Source of the DNA: Saccharothrix tamanrassetensis | GTDB lineage: Bacteria > Actinomycetota > Actinomycetes > Mycobacteriales > Pseudonocardiaceae | Assembly (NCBI RefSeq): GCF_014203665.1 | Contig: NZ_JACHJN010000003.1 | Span: forward strand, 434,001-498,000 | Direction of reading: 5' to 3' | DNA: 64,000 nucleotides | In this document: piece after piece, positions 50,765-59,184 of the stretch | Layout: each line of letters opens with the position of its first letter | How positions within the stretch are numbered: position 1 is the stretch's first letter | The notes under the pieces: generated by a model | What the model saw: only the letters and a program-made list of their open reading frames with translations | What the model was told of the DNA's origin: nothing | The model's database searches: none | Program-made: the position numbers and the translations under genes

Positions 50765-51478
50765 TCAGGCACCTCCCTCGCGTTCCAGTCGGGCGCGGAG
50801 GGTGTTCAGGCAGCGTCCCCTGGTCGGGCCGATGCTGCCGCGCGGCATGGCGAGGGCCTCGGCCACGGCCCGGTACTCGGCCCGGCCGGCCAGCACGGTC
50901 AGCCGGAGCAGTTCCTGGCAGCGGCGGGGCAGGGCGGCGAACGCGCGCCACAGCCGGCGGTCGCGGTCGTCGCGCAGGGCCTCGGTCTCGGGCAGCCAGC
51001 GGGTGTCCGGGACGTCGACGGCGGAGTCGGACGACAGGGCCGCCCGGCCGTTGGCCTCGCGCCACGCCCGTTGGGCCTCCCGCCTGGTGGTGACGATGAG
51101 CCAGCCCGCCAGGGCGCGGGGTTCGGCGATCCGGTCCAGGTGCCGGAGCAGGCTCAGCCACACGGTCTGCACCACGTCCTCGGCCAGGGCCTGGTCCAGG
51201 CCGTTGCCCCGGGCCACGTGCCAGACCAGCGGGGTCAGCTCGGCGACCAGGGTGTCCAGTGCGGAACCGTCGCCGTCGCGGGCGGCGGTGAGCAGGGCGG
51301 CGTGCCGTTCCGGGGTGGTCGGGGTCGGGGAGCCCTGCGCGATGATCGCCGCCACGCCCAGGTCGTCCGCGTCGGGGTCGTCCGGGATGGCCTCGGTCAG
51401 CTCGGCGCGCAGCTCGTCCAGCCGCGGCTCCAGGCCCACCGGGTCCGCGGTCGGCCGGTCCGGGTCGTCGTCGGTCAT
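50765..51478 (-). CDS. ECF sigma factor B (second of an overlapping pair)
   Basis: A 237-residue sigma-70-family protein. About 65 acidic residues precede region 2 (ALDTLVAELTPLVWHVARGNGLDQALAEDVVQTVWL, described by positions 75-140 with the DVVQTVW core). Region 4 is near residues 180-235 (LPRRCQELLRLTVL, then MPRGSIGPTRGRCLNTLRARL). The GPTRGRCL recognition segment occurs in several actinobacterial ECF groups that lack a classical anti-sigma. The ATG overlaps the upstream sigma stop by 4 bases (ATGA). A 40-residue ORF follows two bases after its stop. Confidence 0.85.
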   Translation of the reverse strand: MTDDDPDRPTADPVGLEPRLDELRAELTEAIPDDPDADDLGVAAIIAQGSPTPTTPERHAALLTAARDGDGSALDTLVAELTPLVWHVARGNGLDQALAEDVVQTVWLSLLRHLDRIAEPRALAGWLIVTTRREAQRAWREANGRAALSSDSAVDVPDTRWLPETEALRDDRDRRLWRAFAALPRRCQELLRLTVLAGRAEYRAVAEALAMPRGSIGPTRGRCLNTLRARLEREGGA

Positions 51479-52023
51479 GGTGTCCCCTTCCCGCGTCGTG
51501 AACCCCGCACCCGGCGCTCGGGGTTGCCGACCACCTCGCTGATCCTGGCCCGCGCGTCCGAGACGTACCGGCGCACGGACTCGCGCCTGCATCCCAGCAC
51601 GTCGGCTGTCTCGTCGTCGTCGAAGTCCCAGAACCGCAGCACGAGCGCGGTGCGCAGCTGGTCGGGCAGCCGGGCGATGGCGGCGAGGGTGCTGGTCAGC
51701 TCGTGCCACGCCTCGGCCTCCCGGTGGCGCGGCACCAGGATCCGGGACCGCGCGATGACCTCGTCGGTCACCTCGCTGGGCCGTTCCAGCCGCCGGGACT
51801 GGTCGACCAGCAGGTTGCGGATGGTCTTGACCAGCCACGCCCGGCGGGCGGGCGGGCTGATCGACGGCCAGTGGCGCCAGGCGCTGACGAACGCCTCCTG
51901 CACCGCGGACTCGTGGTCCAGGTGCGGGGACATCACGGCGGCGAACCGGAACAGCCGGGTGCGCTCCCGGTGGTAGAAGTCGCTGAAGGCGGCCGCGTGG
52001 TCATCGGAGTCTCCCGGTGTCAC
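51475..52023 (-). CDS. ECF sigma factor A (SigE/SigM-like, first of an overlapping pair)
   Basis: A 182-residue ECF sigma factor. Region 2 is at about residues 12-80 (FSDFYHRERTRLFRFAAVM, AVQEAFVSAWRHW, RRAWLVKTIRNLLVD) and region 4 at 110-165 (LPDQLRTALVLRFWDFDDDETADVLGCRRESVRRYVSDARARI, core LRFWDFDDDETADVLG). This RFWDF..DET form is the SigE-like 'SIG41'-type common in Streptomyces. The GTG at 52023 has GGGAGGG upstream. Its stop overlaps the next sigma gene. No zinc anti-sigma gene is adjacent on either side. Confidence 0.88.
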   Translation of the reverse strand: MTPGDSDDHAAAFSDFYHRERTRLFRFAAVMSPHLDHESAVQEAFVSAWRHWPSISPPARRAWLVKTIRNLLVDQSRRLERPSEVTDEVIARSRILVPRHREAEAWHELTSTLAAIARLPDQLRTALVLRFWDFDDDETADVLGCRRESVRRYVSDARARISEVVGNPERRVRGSRRGKGTP

Positions 52024-52093
52024 GAACCCTCCCTCTGCTCACGTCCGCCAACCGGAAGACGGTCGCCGCGCGGGGTTGTGGATGCCGGTGGTT

Positions 52094-52549
52094 TCAGGCA
52101 ACCCGGCGCGCGACCGCCCGCAGCAGCCGCACCCACGCCGACCAGCGCGCCGGACGGACGCGCTGAGCTGCGGCGACGGCGATGTTGTCGAACAGGTCCT
52201 CGATCAGCGCGTCGTGCAGCCACCGCACGGCGAGCGGCCACCACAGCCGCATCCACCCGTTCGGGTGACCTGTCAGCACGTGCCGCACCCCGCCCGGCAC
52301 CACCTCCAGCACGTGCGTGCCGACCACGCCCAGGCTCGGCGCGAAGGCGAACTCCACCCGCCGGCCCGGCTCGTGGGCGGTGCACCGGTAGCGGACGAAC
52401 CCGTGGCCGCCGTCCGCGCCGACGCCCAGCGGCCGGTCCAGCACCAGGGGCGGCCACCTGTCGGACGGCCACAGCTCGACCACGCGGTCCACCCACCCGT
52501 CGCCGGGCACCTGCCGCTCGTGCACGTTCCTGATCACGACAACCTCCAT
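52094..52549 (-). CDS. SRPBCC-like (START-fold) protein
   Basis: A ~151-residue protein resembling SRPBCC/polyketide-cyclase-like ligand-binding proteins. It has VDRVVELWPSDRWPPLVLDRPLG, then the FVRYRCTAHEPGRRVEFAF and VLTGHPNGWMRLWWPLAVRWLHDALIEDLFDN segments with a long C-terminal helix, as in that fold. It diverges from a tetR gene across a double operator. The ATG at 52549 lies inside the first operator arm, so a GTG a few codons later may be the real start. It is likely repressed by the TetR protein. Function unknown. Confidence 0.65.
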   Translation of the reverse strand: MEVVVIRNVHERQVPGDGWVDRVVELWPSDRWPPLVLDRPLGVGADGGHGFVRYRCTAHEPGRRVEFAFAPSLGVVGTHVLEVVPGGVRHVLTGHPNGWMRLWWPLAVRWLHDALIEDLFDNIAVAAAQRVRPARWSAWVRLLRAVARRVA

Positions 52550-52588
52550 ACGGTCCCGTATGGAACCCGACCATACGGTAGCGTACGG
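52546..52588. promoter_or_regulatory. Tandem TetR operators in the SRPBCC-tetR gap
   Basis: CCATACGG-tc-CCGTATGG (52546-52563) is a perfect 18-bp palindrome. CCATACGGTAGCGTACGG (52571-52588) is an imperfect second copy 25 bp away. The tetR GTG is 4 bases after the second site. Confidence 0.8.
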
Positions 52589-52592
52589 AGTC

Positions 52593-53144
52593 GTGAAGAA
52601 GCGCCGCACCAAAGACGACTGGACCGGGGTGGCGCTGCGCGCGCTGGCCGAGGGCGGGGTGGCGGCGGTGGCGGTGGAGCCGCTCGCGGTCCGGCTCGGG
52701 GCGACCAAGGGCAGCGCGTACTGGCACTTCCCCAACCGCGAGGCCCTGCTCAAGGCCACCCTCGAACGCTGGGAGCGCGAGCACACCGAGGCCGTGATCG
52801 ACCGGGTGGAGGCCGAGCCCACCCCGGAGGGCAGGCTGCGACTGCTGTTCGGGGTGGTGCTGGAGGACGTCCGGGACAGCGCCGTCGAACTGGCCATGCT
52901 CGCCGCCAAGGACGACCCGGCGGTCGCCCCGGTGCTGCGCCGGGTGACCGACCGCCGCATCGGCTACCTGGAGGAGCTGTTCCGCGCGATGGGTTTCCCG
53001 GCCGAGACCGCGCAACACCGGGCCGTCCTCGCCTACTCCGTCTACTTGGGACAGGCGCAGCTGCTGTCCACCACTCCGCACGTGGTCATCGCCCGCCGCG
53101 CCCTGCTGGAGGACACGCTGGCCGCCGTGATGACCCGTGCCTGA
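52593..53144 (+). CDS. TetR family transcriptional regulator
   Basis: A 183-residue one-component repressor. The N-terminal HTH is at about residues 20-55 (VAVEPLAVRLGATKGSAYWHF with the usual YWHF..R..L ending, NREALLKATL). The C-terminal ligand domain is helical with no metal or cysteine motif. The GTG at 52593 is preceded directly by the two palindromic operators, implying autorepression and control of the divergent SRPBCC gene. It ends in an 8-base overlap with the DUF167 gene. Confidence 0.9.
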   Translation: MKKRRTKDDWTGVALRALAEGGVAAVAVEPLAVRLGATKGSAYWHFPNREALLKATLERWEREHTEAVIDRVEAEPTPEGRLRLLFGVVLEDVRDSAVELAMLAAKDDPAVAPVLRRVTDRRIGYLEELFRAMGFPAETAQHRAVLAYSVYLGQAQLLSTTPHVVIARRALLEDTLAAVMTRA

Positions 53145-53418
53145 GCCGTTCCGCCTCGACGTCCGGGTCAAGCCAGGTGCGCGGCGGGAAGCCGTGGGCG
53201 GCCGGTGGAACGGCACGGCGTTGGTCGTCGCGGTGGCCGCGCCCGCCGTGGAGGGCAAGGCGAACGAGGCGGTGCGCAAGGCGTTGGCCGCGGCGTTCGG
53301 GGTGCGCAAGCAGGACGTGCGGGTGGTGCACGGCGAACGTGGCCGGGACAAGGTCGTGCAGGTCGATCCCGCCCCGGCGGATGCGCGGGAGCGGTTGGAG
53401 CGGTTGCTGGGCGGCTAG
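53137..53418 (+). CDS. DUF167 (YggU) family protein
   Basis: A 93-residue small alpha/beta protein with the family core VRVKPGARREAVGG, AAPAVEGKANEAVRKALA and VVHGERGRDKVVQV. YggU proteins are widely conserved, often near yggT or division genes, with no established activity. The GTG at 53137 overlaps the tetR 3' end by 8 bases. A weak hairpin (GCGCCC, 9 bases, GGGCGC at 53418-53438) follows the stop. The 284-base gap to the antiporter also contains a 17-bp direct duplication. Confidence 0.88.
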   Translation: MPEPFRLDVRVKPGARREAVGGRWNGTALVVAVAAPAVEGKANEAVRKALAAAFGVRKQDVRVVHGERGRDKVVQVDPAPADARERLERLLGG

Positions 53419-53557
53419 CGCCCGGACGGCGTGGGCGCCCGCGTCGGCGTCGCGGTCGGATAGTCCTCTGTGGACAGTGGGTTCACGCGGCACGTCGAGC
53501 CGGTGCCGTCGTCGTCGACCCCCGGCCCCGCACGGTCGGCGGTAGCCGCGATCGACC

Positions 53558-53591
53558 GGTGATGCCGCGCTGCCGGTGACGCCGCGCTGCC
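53558..53591 (+). repeat. 17-bp direct duplication upstream of the antiporter
   Basis: GGTGATGCCGCGCTGCC (53558) and GGTGACGCCGCGCTGCC (53575) are adjacent, followed by a decayed third unit. No gene is supported in this gap. Confidence 0.6.
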
Positions 53592-53702
53592 GTGACGCGG
53601 TGGCGCCGGTGGGCGCCGTGACACCGTGGTGAGTGCCGGATTAGTCCAAATCGGTGTCGCCAGGGGAGAATGACCACCACCGGGTGAACAACGGGAGGTC
53701 GA

Positions 53703-55184
53703 GTGGGTGGTGTGACTGCCGTCCTCGGCATCGGCGCCGCGGTTCTGCTGCTTTCGGTCATCGCGGTGCGGTTGTCGACCCGGTTGGGTCTGCCCTCGCT
53801 CCTGCTGTACCTGGGCATCGGCGTGCTGCTGGGCGAGGCCGTGCTGGGCATCCAGTTCGAGGACGCCGACCTCACCCGCTCGCTGGGCACGGCGGCGCTC
53901 GTGCTGATCCTCACCGAGGGCGGCCTGACCACCCGGTGGTCGGCGGTGAAACCCTCGCTGGGGCTGGGCATCGCACTGTCCACAGTGTCCGTGGCGGTGA
54001 GCATCGGGGTGACCGGCCTGGCGCTGCACCACCTGCTGGGCCTGGACTGGCGCACCGCGCTGCTGTGGGGCGCGGTGCTGTCGTCCACGGACGCGGCGGC
54101 GGTGTTCAGCGTGCTGCGCGGGGTCGGCGTGGGCAAGCGGCTGATCGGACCGCTGGAGCTGGAGTCCGGCATCAACGACGCCCCGGTGTACATCGCGGTC
54201 GTGCTGCTGGCCTCACCCGATCCGATCACGTGGACCGCGCCGCTGCTGATGGCCTACGAACTGGTCGCGGGTGCCGCGGTCGGGATCGCGCTGGGGTGGC
54301 TCGGCGGGTTCGCGCTGCGGCGGGCCGCGCTGCCGTCGACCGGCCTGTACCCGTTGGCGACGGTCGCGGTGTGCCTGCTGGCCTACACGGCCGGTGACCT
54401 GGCGCACGCGTCCGGCTTCCTCGCCGTCTACACCGCCGCGCTGGTGCTGGGCAACGCCCGGCTGCCGCACCGGGCGGACACGCTGTCGTTCGCCGAGGGC
54501 CTGGGGTGGCTCGCCCAGATCGGGCTGTTCGTGCTGCTGGGCCTGTACGCCTCGCCCGGTCGGCTGCTGGAGGCGCTGGTGCCCGCCCTGGTGGCGGGCG
54601 CGGTGCTGGTGCTGCTGGCCCGGCCGTTGTCGGTGGCGGTCGCGGCGCTGCCGTTCAAGGTGCCGTGGCGCGAGCAGGTGTTCATCTCGTGGTCGGGGCT
54701 GCGGGGCGCGGTGCCGATCGTGTTCGCGCTGATCCCGTTGATCCAGCAGGTGCCCGGCGCACGGCAGCTGGTGGACGCGGTGTTCGTGCTGGTCATCGTG
54801 CTGACCGTGGTGCAGGGCACCTCGTTGCCGTGGCTGGCGCGGTGGCTGAAGCTCGTGCGGTCCGGGGAGGCCCAGGAGGTCGAGGTCGACTCGTCGGTGT
54901 TGGACGAGCTGGGCGCCGAGCTGTTGCAGGTGCGCATCCAGCGCGGTTCCAAGCTGCACGGCGTCTACCTGTCCGAGCTGCGGCTGCCGCCGGGGGCTTC
55001 GGTGAGCCTGGTGGTGCGCGCGGACCAGGGGTTCACGCCGCAGCCGACGACCCGGTTGCAGGAGCACGACCAGATGCTGGTCGTCTGCACGGACACCGCG
55101 CGGACCGCGACCGAGCACCGCATCCGGGCGGTGGACCGGGCCGGGCGGTTCGCCCGCTGGAAGGGCGACGCCGGGCTGCCGTGA
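53703..55184 (+). CDS. CPA1 family potassium (or sodium)/proton antiporter, NhaP2-like
   Basis: A 493-residue exchanger. The first ~395 residues form 12-13 membrane helices with the CPA1 signature around SSTDAAAVFSVLRG (near residue 140; the ND/TD motif for ion binding) and the arginine-containing SWSGLRGAVPIVFAL. The C-terminal ~90 residues are a soluble TrkA-C (RCK-C) domain (LRLPPGASVSLVVRADQGFTPQPTTRLQEHDQMLV, core GASVSLVVR), typical of NhaP2-type K+/H+ antiporters. The GTG at 53703 has GGGAGG five bases upstream. It stands alone and ends at a 9-bp hairpin. Confidence 0.9.
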   Translation: MGGVTAVLGIGAAVLLLSVIAVRLSTRLGLPSLLLYLGIGVLLGEAVLGIQFEDADLTRSLGTAALVLILTEGGLTTRWSAVKPSLGLGIALSTVSVAVSIGVTGLALHHLLGLDWRTALLWGAVLSSTDAAAVFSVLRGVGVGKRLIGPLELESGINDAPVYIAVVLLASPDPITWTAPLLMAYELVAGAAVGIALGWLGGFALRRAALPSTGLYPLATVAVCLLAYTAGDLAHASGFLAVYTAALVLGNARLPHRADTLSFAEGLGWLAQIGLFVLLGLYASPGRLLEALVPALVAGAVLVLLARPLSVAVAALPFKVPWREQVFISWSGLRGAVPIVFALIPLIQQVPGARQLVDAVFVLVIVLTVVQGTSLPWLARWLKLVRSGEAQEVEVDSSVLDELGAELLQVRIQRGSKLHGVYLSELRLPPGASVSLVVRADQGFTPQPTTRLQEHDQMLVVCTDTARTATEHRIRAVDRAGRFARWKGDAGLP

Positions 55185-55221
55185 CCACCGGGCTCCCGGG
55201 CGTCGACGTGACCCGACGGGC

Positions 55222-55247
55222 GCGGCGTTCACCAGGCGGAACGCCGC
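55222..55247 (+). terminator. Antiporter terminator hairpin
   Basis: GCGGCGTTC, 8-base loop, GAACGCCGC. It is flanked by a 20-bp near-direct repeat (GTGACCACCGGGCTCCCGGG at 55181, containing the stop codon, and GTGATCACCGGGCTCCCAGG at 55252). Confidence 0.65.
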
Positions 55248-55320
55248 CCGGTGATCACCGGGCTCCCAGGATGTGAACGCCACTCGACCGGACCGGTGGG
55301 TGTCGGCTAACTTCGGTGAC

Positions 55321-55404
55321 GAGGTCATGAGTGCCAGCGCGAAGCTCGGGCTAGCTGGCCGGCAACCCTCCTACCGCGGTGGGGTGCCCCCGATGAGGAC
55401 CTGG
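55321..55404 (+). ncRNA. SAM-IV riboswitch
   Basis: The Actinomycetales SAM-IV core is recognisable: GAGTGCCAGCG, GCTGGCCGGCAACCCTCC, GCGGTGGGGTGCCCC and GATGAGGACC. AGGTC (55322-55326) pairs with GACCT (55398-55402) as the closing P1 helix. A downstream CCTCC (55436-55440) can pair with the Shine-Dalgarno GGAGG (55468-55472), suggesting SAM-dependent translational repression of the next gene. Confidence 0.85.
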
Positions 55405-55477
55405 CCTGGCGCGTAGGGCGTCGGGCAAGCGCGGGCCTCCTCTGCCACGGAGTCCGCCGGACCCGTCGGAGGTTGAC

Positions 55478-56794
55478 GTGACCGTCGCAGTTCCCGGATC
55501 CATCGCCGCCCTGCCCCGCGTCGTCGGCGCCGCGCTGCGCGTGCCGCTGGTCACCGGGGAGCGCGTCGAGTACGCGAACCTGGACCACGCCGCCAGCGCG
55601 CCCTGCCTGGAGCAGGTCCGGGACGCCGTGGACGAGCTGCTGCCCTGGTACGCGAGCGTGCACCGGGGCGCGGGTTTCGCCTCGCAGGTGTCCACCCGCG
55701 TCTACGAGCAGGCCCGCGACTCGGTGCGCCGGTTCCTCGGCGCCCGGTCGACCGACACCGTGGTGTTCACCCGCAACACCACCGACTCGCTGAACCTGCT
55801 GGCCCGCAGCCTGCCCCGGCACACGTCCGTGGTGCTGTTCGACACCGAGCACCACGCCGCGCTGCTGCCGTGGCGCGGACCGCACGTGCGGCGGCTGCGC
55901 ACCCCCGGCACGCCCGCCGAGGCGGTGCTGGAGCTGGACCGCGCGCTGCGCGCCACGCCGGAGGGCCCGCGCCTGGTCGTGGTCACCGGCGCGTCGAACG
56001 TGACCGGCGAGGTGTGGCCGGTGGCGGAGCTGGCGGCGGTGGCCCGCCGGCACGGGGCGCGGGTCGCGCTGGACGCGGCGCAACTGGCCCCGCACCGCCC
56101 GGTGGACCTGCGGGCGCTGGACGTGGACTACGCGGTGCTGTCCGGGCACAAGGTCTACGCCCCGTTCGGCACGGGCGTGCTGGTGGGCCGGTCGGACTGG
56201 TTGCAGGCCGCCGAGCCGTACCTGGTCGGCGGCGGCGCGACCGCGCGGGTCACCGACCACGGCGACCGGCTGGGGGTGGCGTGGTCGGCGGTGCCCGAGC
56301 GGCACGAGGCCGGGTCGCCGAACGTGGTGGGCGTGCACGCCCTCGCGGTGGCGTGCGACGTGCTGGGACGTCACTGGGAGCAGACCGTCGCGCACGAGCG
56401 CGAACTGCTGTCCCGGCTGCGGGCCGGGCTCGCGACCGTTCCCGGTGTGCACGAGCTGTCGCTGTTCGGCAGCGGGCACGACCGGGTGGGCGTGGTGAGC
56501 TTCGTGGTCGGTGGCCAGGACGTCGGGTTCCTCGCGGCGGCGCTGTCCGCCGAGCACGGCATCGGGGTGCGGGACGGGGCGTTCTGCGCGCACGTGGCCG
56601 TGCACCGGCTCGCCGACGGCGACCGGGCGCTGCGGGCGTCGCTGGGCCTGGGCTCCACGGTGGAGCACGTGGACCGGTTCGTGGCGGCGCTGCGGTCGCT
56701 GGTGACCGAGGGTTCGCGGTGCGACTACGAGATCGTCGACGGCCGCTGGGTGCCGGAGAACGACCAGCGGGCGCTCCCGCCGTTCCTGCGCTGA
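55478..56794 (+). CDS. Class V aminotransferase, cysteine-desulfurase-like
   Basis: A 438-residue PLP enzyme. It has NLDHAASAPCLEQV at the N-terminus, VVFTRNTTDSLNLLAR, the DTEHHAALLPW His stack, and the PLP lysine in LSGHKVYAPFGTG. Near the C-terminus GVRDGAFCAH holds a Cys at the position of the catalytic Cys loop of SufS/CsdA (RTGHHCAQP). A sulfur-mobilising role is supported by the SAM-IV riboswitch upstream, which ties it to methionine/SAM supply. The actual substrate is not determined; a selenocysteine or cysteine lyase is possible. GTG at 55478 with GGAGG upstream. Confidence 0.85.
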   Translation: MTVAVPGSIAALPRVVGAALRVPLVTGERVEYANLDHAASAPCLEQVRDAVDELLPWYASVHRGAGFASQVSTRVYEQARDSVRRFLGARSTDTVVFTRNTTDSLNLLARSLPRHTSVVLFDTEHHAALLPWRGPHVRRLRTPGTPAEAVLELDRALRATPEGPRLVVVTGASNVTGEVWPVAELAAVARRHGARVALDAAQLAPHRPVDLRALDVDYAVLSGHKVYAPFGTGVLVGRSDWLQAAEPYLVGGGATARVTDHGDRLGVAWSAVPERHEAGSPNVVGVHALAVACDVLGRHWEQTVAHERELLSRLRAGLATVPGVHELSLFGSGHDRVGVVSFVVGGQDVGFLAAALSAEHGIGVRDGAFCAHVAVHRLADGDRALRASLGLGSTVEHVDRFVAALRSLVTEGSRCDYEIVDGRWVPENDQRALPPFLR

Positions 56795-56816
56795 CGCGAT
56801 GCTGGACAATGGCCCG

Positions 56817-57539
56817 GTGAGCACTGGATCCAACACCGGGCCGAACCGCGAGTCGGACGTCGAGCCGGACGTCCCGGCGGGGGCTTCGGCGGCCGTTTCG
56901 GCGGGCAGCCCGGAGGGGGCTTCGGCGGACCTCCCGGCGGACGTCCCGGCGGGGGCGTCGGCGGACGTCCCGGCCGACGCGGCGCAGCCGGCGCCCAAGC
57001 GGCGGGTGGCGCTGCTGGCGGCGATCGCCCCGGTGGTGCTGGCGCTCGACATCGTCACCAAGGTCGTCGCGGTGCGGACCCTGGAGGGCCAGGAGCCGGT
57101 CGAGCTGCTCGGCGGCCTGGTCTACCTGTCGTTCCTGCGCAACTCGGGTGCCGCGTTCGGCATGGCCGAGGGCTGGACGGTGATCCTCGCCCTGATCGCG
57201 TTCGGCGTGGTCGGGTTCATCCTGTGGATCGCCCGCAAGCTCCGCTCGGTCGGCTGGGCCATCGGCCTGGGGCTGGTGCTGGGCGGCGCGCTGGGCAACC
57301 TGGTGGACCGGGTGTTCCGGGGCCCCGGTCCGCTGCGGGGCCACGTCGTGGACTTCATCTCGGTGGTCGAGCCCTACGGCACGTTCTTCCCGGTGTTCAA
57401 CGTCGCCGACTCCGGCATCTGCGTCGGTGGCGCGGTGATCGTGCTGATGGCGATCCTCCAGCGCGACTACGACGGCACGCGGGTGGAGAAGAAGTCCGCC
57501 CACGAGACCGGGCGGAAGTCCGCGGGGGAGAGCGCATGA
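56817..57539 (+). CDS. lspA: Lipoprotein signal peptidase (prolipoprotein signal peptidase II)
   Basis: A 240-residue aspartyl peptidase cleaving prolipoprotein signal peptides. The core has four membrane helices, NSGAAFG, and the two catalytic Asp in GNLVDRV and FNVADSG. The first ~55 residues are an unusual acidic, Pro/Ala/Ser-rich extension built from repeats of [13 protein letters not shown] units, absent from standard LspA (~165 residues). GTG at 56817 lies 6 bases after GACAAT, indicating a leaderless mRNA. The stop overlaps rluD (ATGA). Confidence 0.93.
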   Translation: MSTGSNTGPNRESDVEPDVPAGASAAVSAGSPEGASADLPADVPAGASADVPADAAQPAPKRRVALLAAIAPVVLALDIVTKVVAVRTLEGQEPVELLGGLVYLSFLRNSGAAFGMAEGWTVILALIAFGVVGFILWIARKLRSVGWAIGLGLVLGGALGNLVDRVFRGPGPLRGHVVDFISVVEPYGTFFPVFNVADSGICVGGAVIVLMAILQRDYDGTRVEKKSAHETGRKSAGESA

Positions 57540-58465
57540 GCGACTACCGGACGTTGCCGGTACCCGACGGCCTGGACGGGATGCGGGTGGACGCCGGGCT
57601 GGCGAAGCTCCTCGGCCTGTCCCGCACGGTGGTGGCGGCGCTCACCGAGTCCGGCGGCGTGGTGCTGGACGGGCACCCCGCCGGCAAGTCCGACCGGCTG
57701 GTCGCCGGGGCGTGGCTGGAGGTGACCCTGCCCGAGCCGGAACGGCCGGTGCAGGTGCAGGCCATCGCCGTGGCGGGGCTGGAGGTGCTGCACGAGGACG
57801 ACGACATCATCGTGGTGGACAAGCCGGTCGGCGTGGCCGTGCACCCCAGCCCCGGCTGGACCGGCCCGACGGTGGTCGGCGGGCTGGCGGCGGCGGGCGT
57901 GCGGATCGCCACGTCGGGCGCGGCCGAACGGCAGGGCGTCGTGCACCGGCTGGACGTCGGCACCACCGGCGTGATGGTCGTGGCCAAGAGCGAGCACGCG
58001 TACTCGGTGCTGAAGCAGGCGTTCAAGGACCGGACCGTCGACAAGCTGTACCACGCGCTGGTGCAGGGGCACCCGGACCCGATCAAGGGCACCATCGACG
58101 CGCCGATCGACCGGCACCCCAAGCACGACTACAAGTTCGCCGTGATGGCCAACGGGAAGCCGAGCATCACCCACTACGAGGTGGTGGAGGCGTTCCGGGC
58201 GGCCTCGCTGCTGGACGTGCACCTGGAGACCGGTCGCACGCACCAGATCCGGGTGCACTTCTCGGCGCTGCGGCACCCGTGCGTCGGCGACCTGACCTAC
58301 GGCGCGGACCCGGTGCTGGCCAAGCGGTTGGGCGTGGCGCGGCAGTGGCTGCACGCGCGGACGCTGGGTTTCCACCACCCGGCGGACGGTCGGTGGGTGG
58401 AGTTCACCAGCGAGTACCCGCAGGACCTGGCGGCGGCGCTGGAGCTGCTGCGCGCCGAGGGCTGA
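57536..58465 (+). CDS. RluD-family pseudouridine synthase
   Basis: A 309-residue RluA/RluD-type enzyme. An S4 RNA-binding domain covers residues ~1-75 ([20 protein letters not shown]). The catalytic domain has [21 protein letters not shown] and the active-site Asp in [31 protein letters not shown] and DLTYGAD are further family motifs. It probably modifies 23S rRNA. ATG at 57536 overlaps the lspA stop; the lspA-rluD pair is conserved in many bacteria. Confidence 0.93.
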   Translation: MSDYRTLPVPDGLDGMRVDAGLAKLLGLSRTVVAALTESGGVVLDGHPAGKSDRLVAGAWLEVTLPEPERPVQVQAIAVAGLEVLHEDDDIIVVDKPVGVAVHPSPGWTGPTVVGGLAAAGVRIATSGAAERQGVVHRLDVGTTGVMVVAKSEHAYSVLKQAFKDRTVDKLYHALVQGHPDPIKGTIDAPIDRHPKHDYKFAVMANGKPSITHYEVVEAFRAASLLDVHLETGRTHQIRVHFSALRHPCVGDLTYGADPVLAKRLGVARQWLHARTLGFHHPADGRWVEFTSEYPQDLAAALELLRAEG

Positions 58466-58605
58466 CCGGCCGGCGGTGGTCGTCCGGCTGTGATCACCGG
58501 TCCGACCGTCAATGGTGGAACCCTCCCTCCCCGCGTCGTCTCCCACCGGCAGGTCGCGTTCGCGTAACGTTCATGACATCGGCCCGCTCGTATGGGGAGG
58601 TACGT

Positions 58606-59091
58606 GTGGTGTCAACGCACTTCGACGATCCGGATCGCACGCCGCCGCAGGGCATTCCGCGCATCGACCCGGTCGGGGGACGTCATGCCGCGCCGCACGG
58701 GCAGCGGCCCGGGGTGGTCGACGCGTGGAACGCGGCCGAGGCGCAGCACCGGGCCCGGCGGAATCAGACCGGACAGGCCGGGCCGCCGCGGGCCCGCCCG
58801 GCGGACCCCGATCCGCGGGTCCGCCCCGAACCGGCTGCCGGGTACGGAGGTCCGGAGCAGCGGGTTCGTCCGGACGGCCGGGCGCACGCGGACGAGACCG
58901 CCCACGACGACCGGTTCTCGCCCGCCGCGGCCGATCCGGACGGCTGGAGCGTCGCGCCGGCCGTGATCGGTGGCGAGCTGCCCGAAGCGCCCCCACCGCC
59001 GCCCCGCCCCGTGGCGCGGCAGCCCGAACCCGCGCCCGACCCGGCGGTGAAGCGCTCATTCCTCGGGAAGCTGTTCAAGCGGAACGGGTGA
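58606..59091 (+). CDS. Disordered protein with basic amphipathic C-terminal tail
   Basis: A ~161-residue protein of unknown function. Most of it is low-complexity Pro/Arg/Ala/Asp-rich and likely disordered. The short C-terminal segment VKRSFLGKLFKRNG is basic and amphipathic and could bind membrane or nucleic acid. Shine-Dalgarno GGGGAGG (58594-58600) supports GTG at 58606 or 58609; ATG at 58573 is in frame without one. It lies between rluD and the divergently placed AsnC-like gene, with no coupling to either. Confidence 0.6.
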   Translation: MVSTHFDDPDRTPPQGIPRIDPVGGRHAAPHGQRPGVVDAWNAAEAQHRARRNQTGQAGPPRARPADPDPRVRPEPAAGYGGPEQRVRPDGRAHADETAHDDRFSPAAADPDGWSVAPAVIGGELPEAPPPPPRPVARQPEPAPDPAVKRSFLGKLFKRNG

Positions 59092-59184
59092 CCTGCCTCA
59101 TCCGAGTGCCTGGTTCGCCGGTCCCCGTCGTGAACCCGTCCTGCCGCGCATCCTGTGTGCCGTGGGTGCGCGCCGGTGGCCGGT

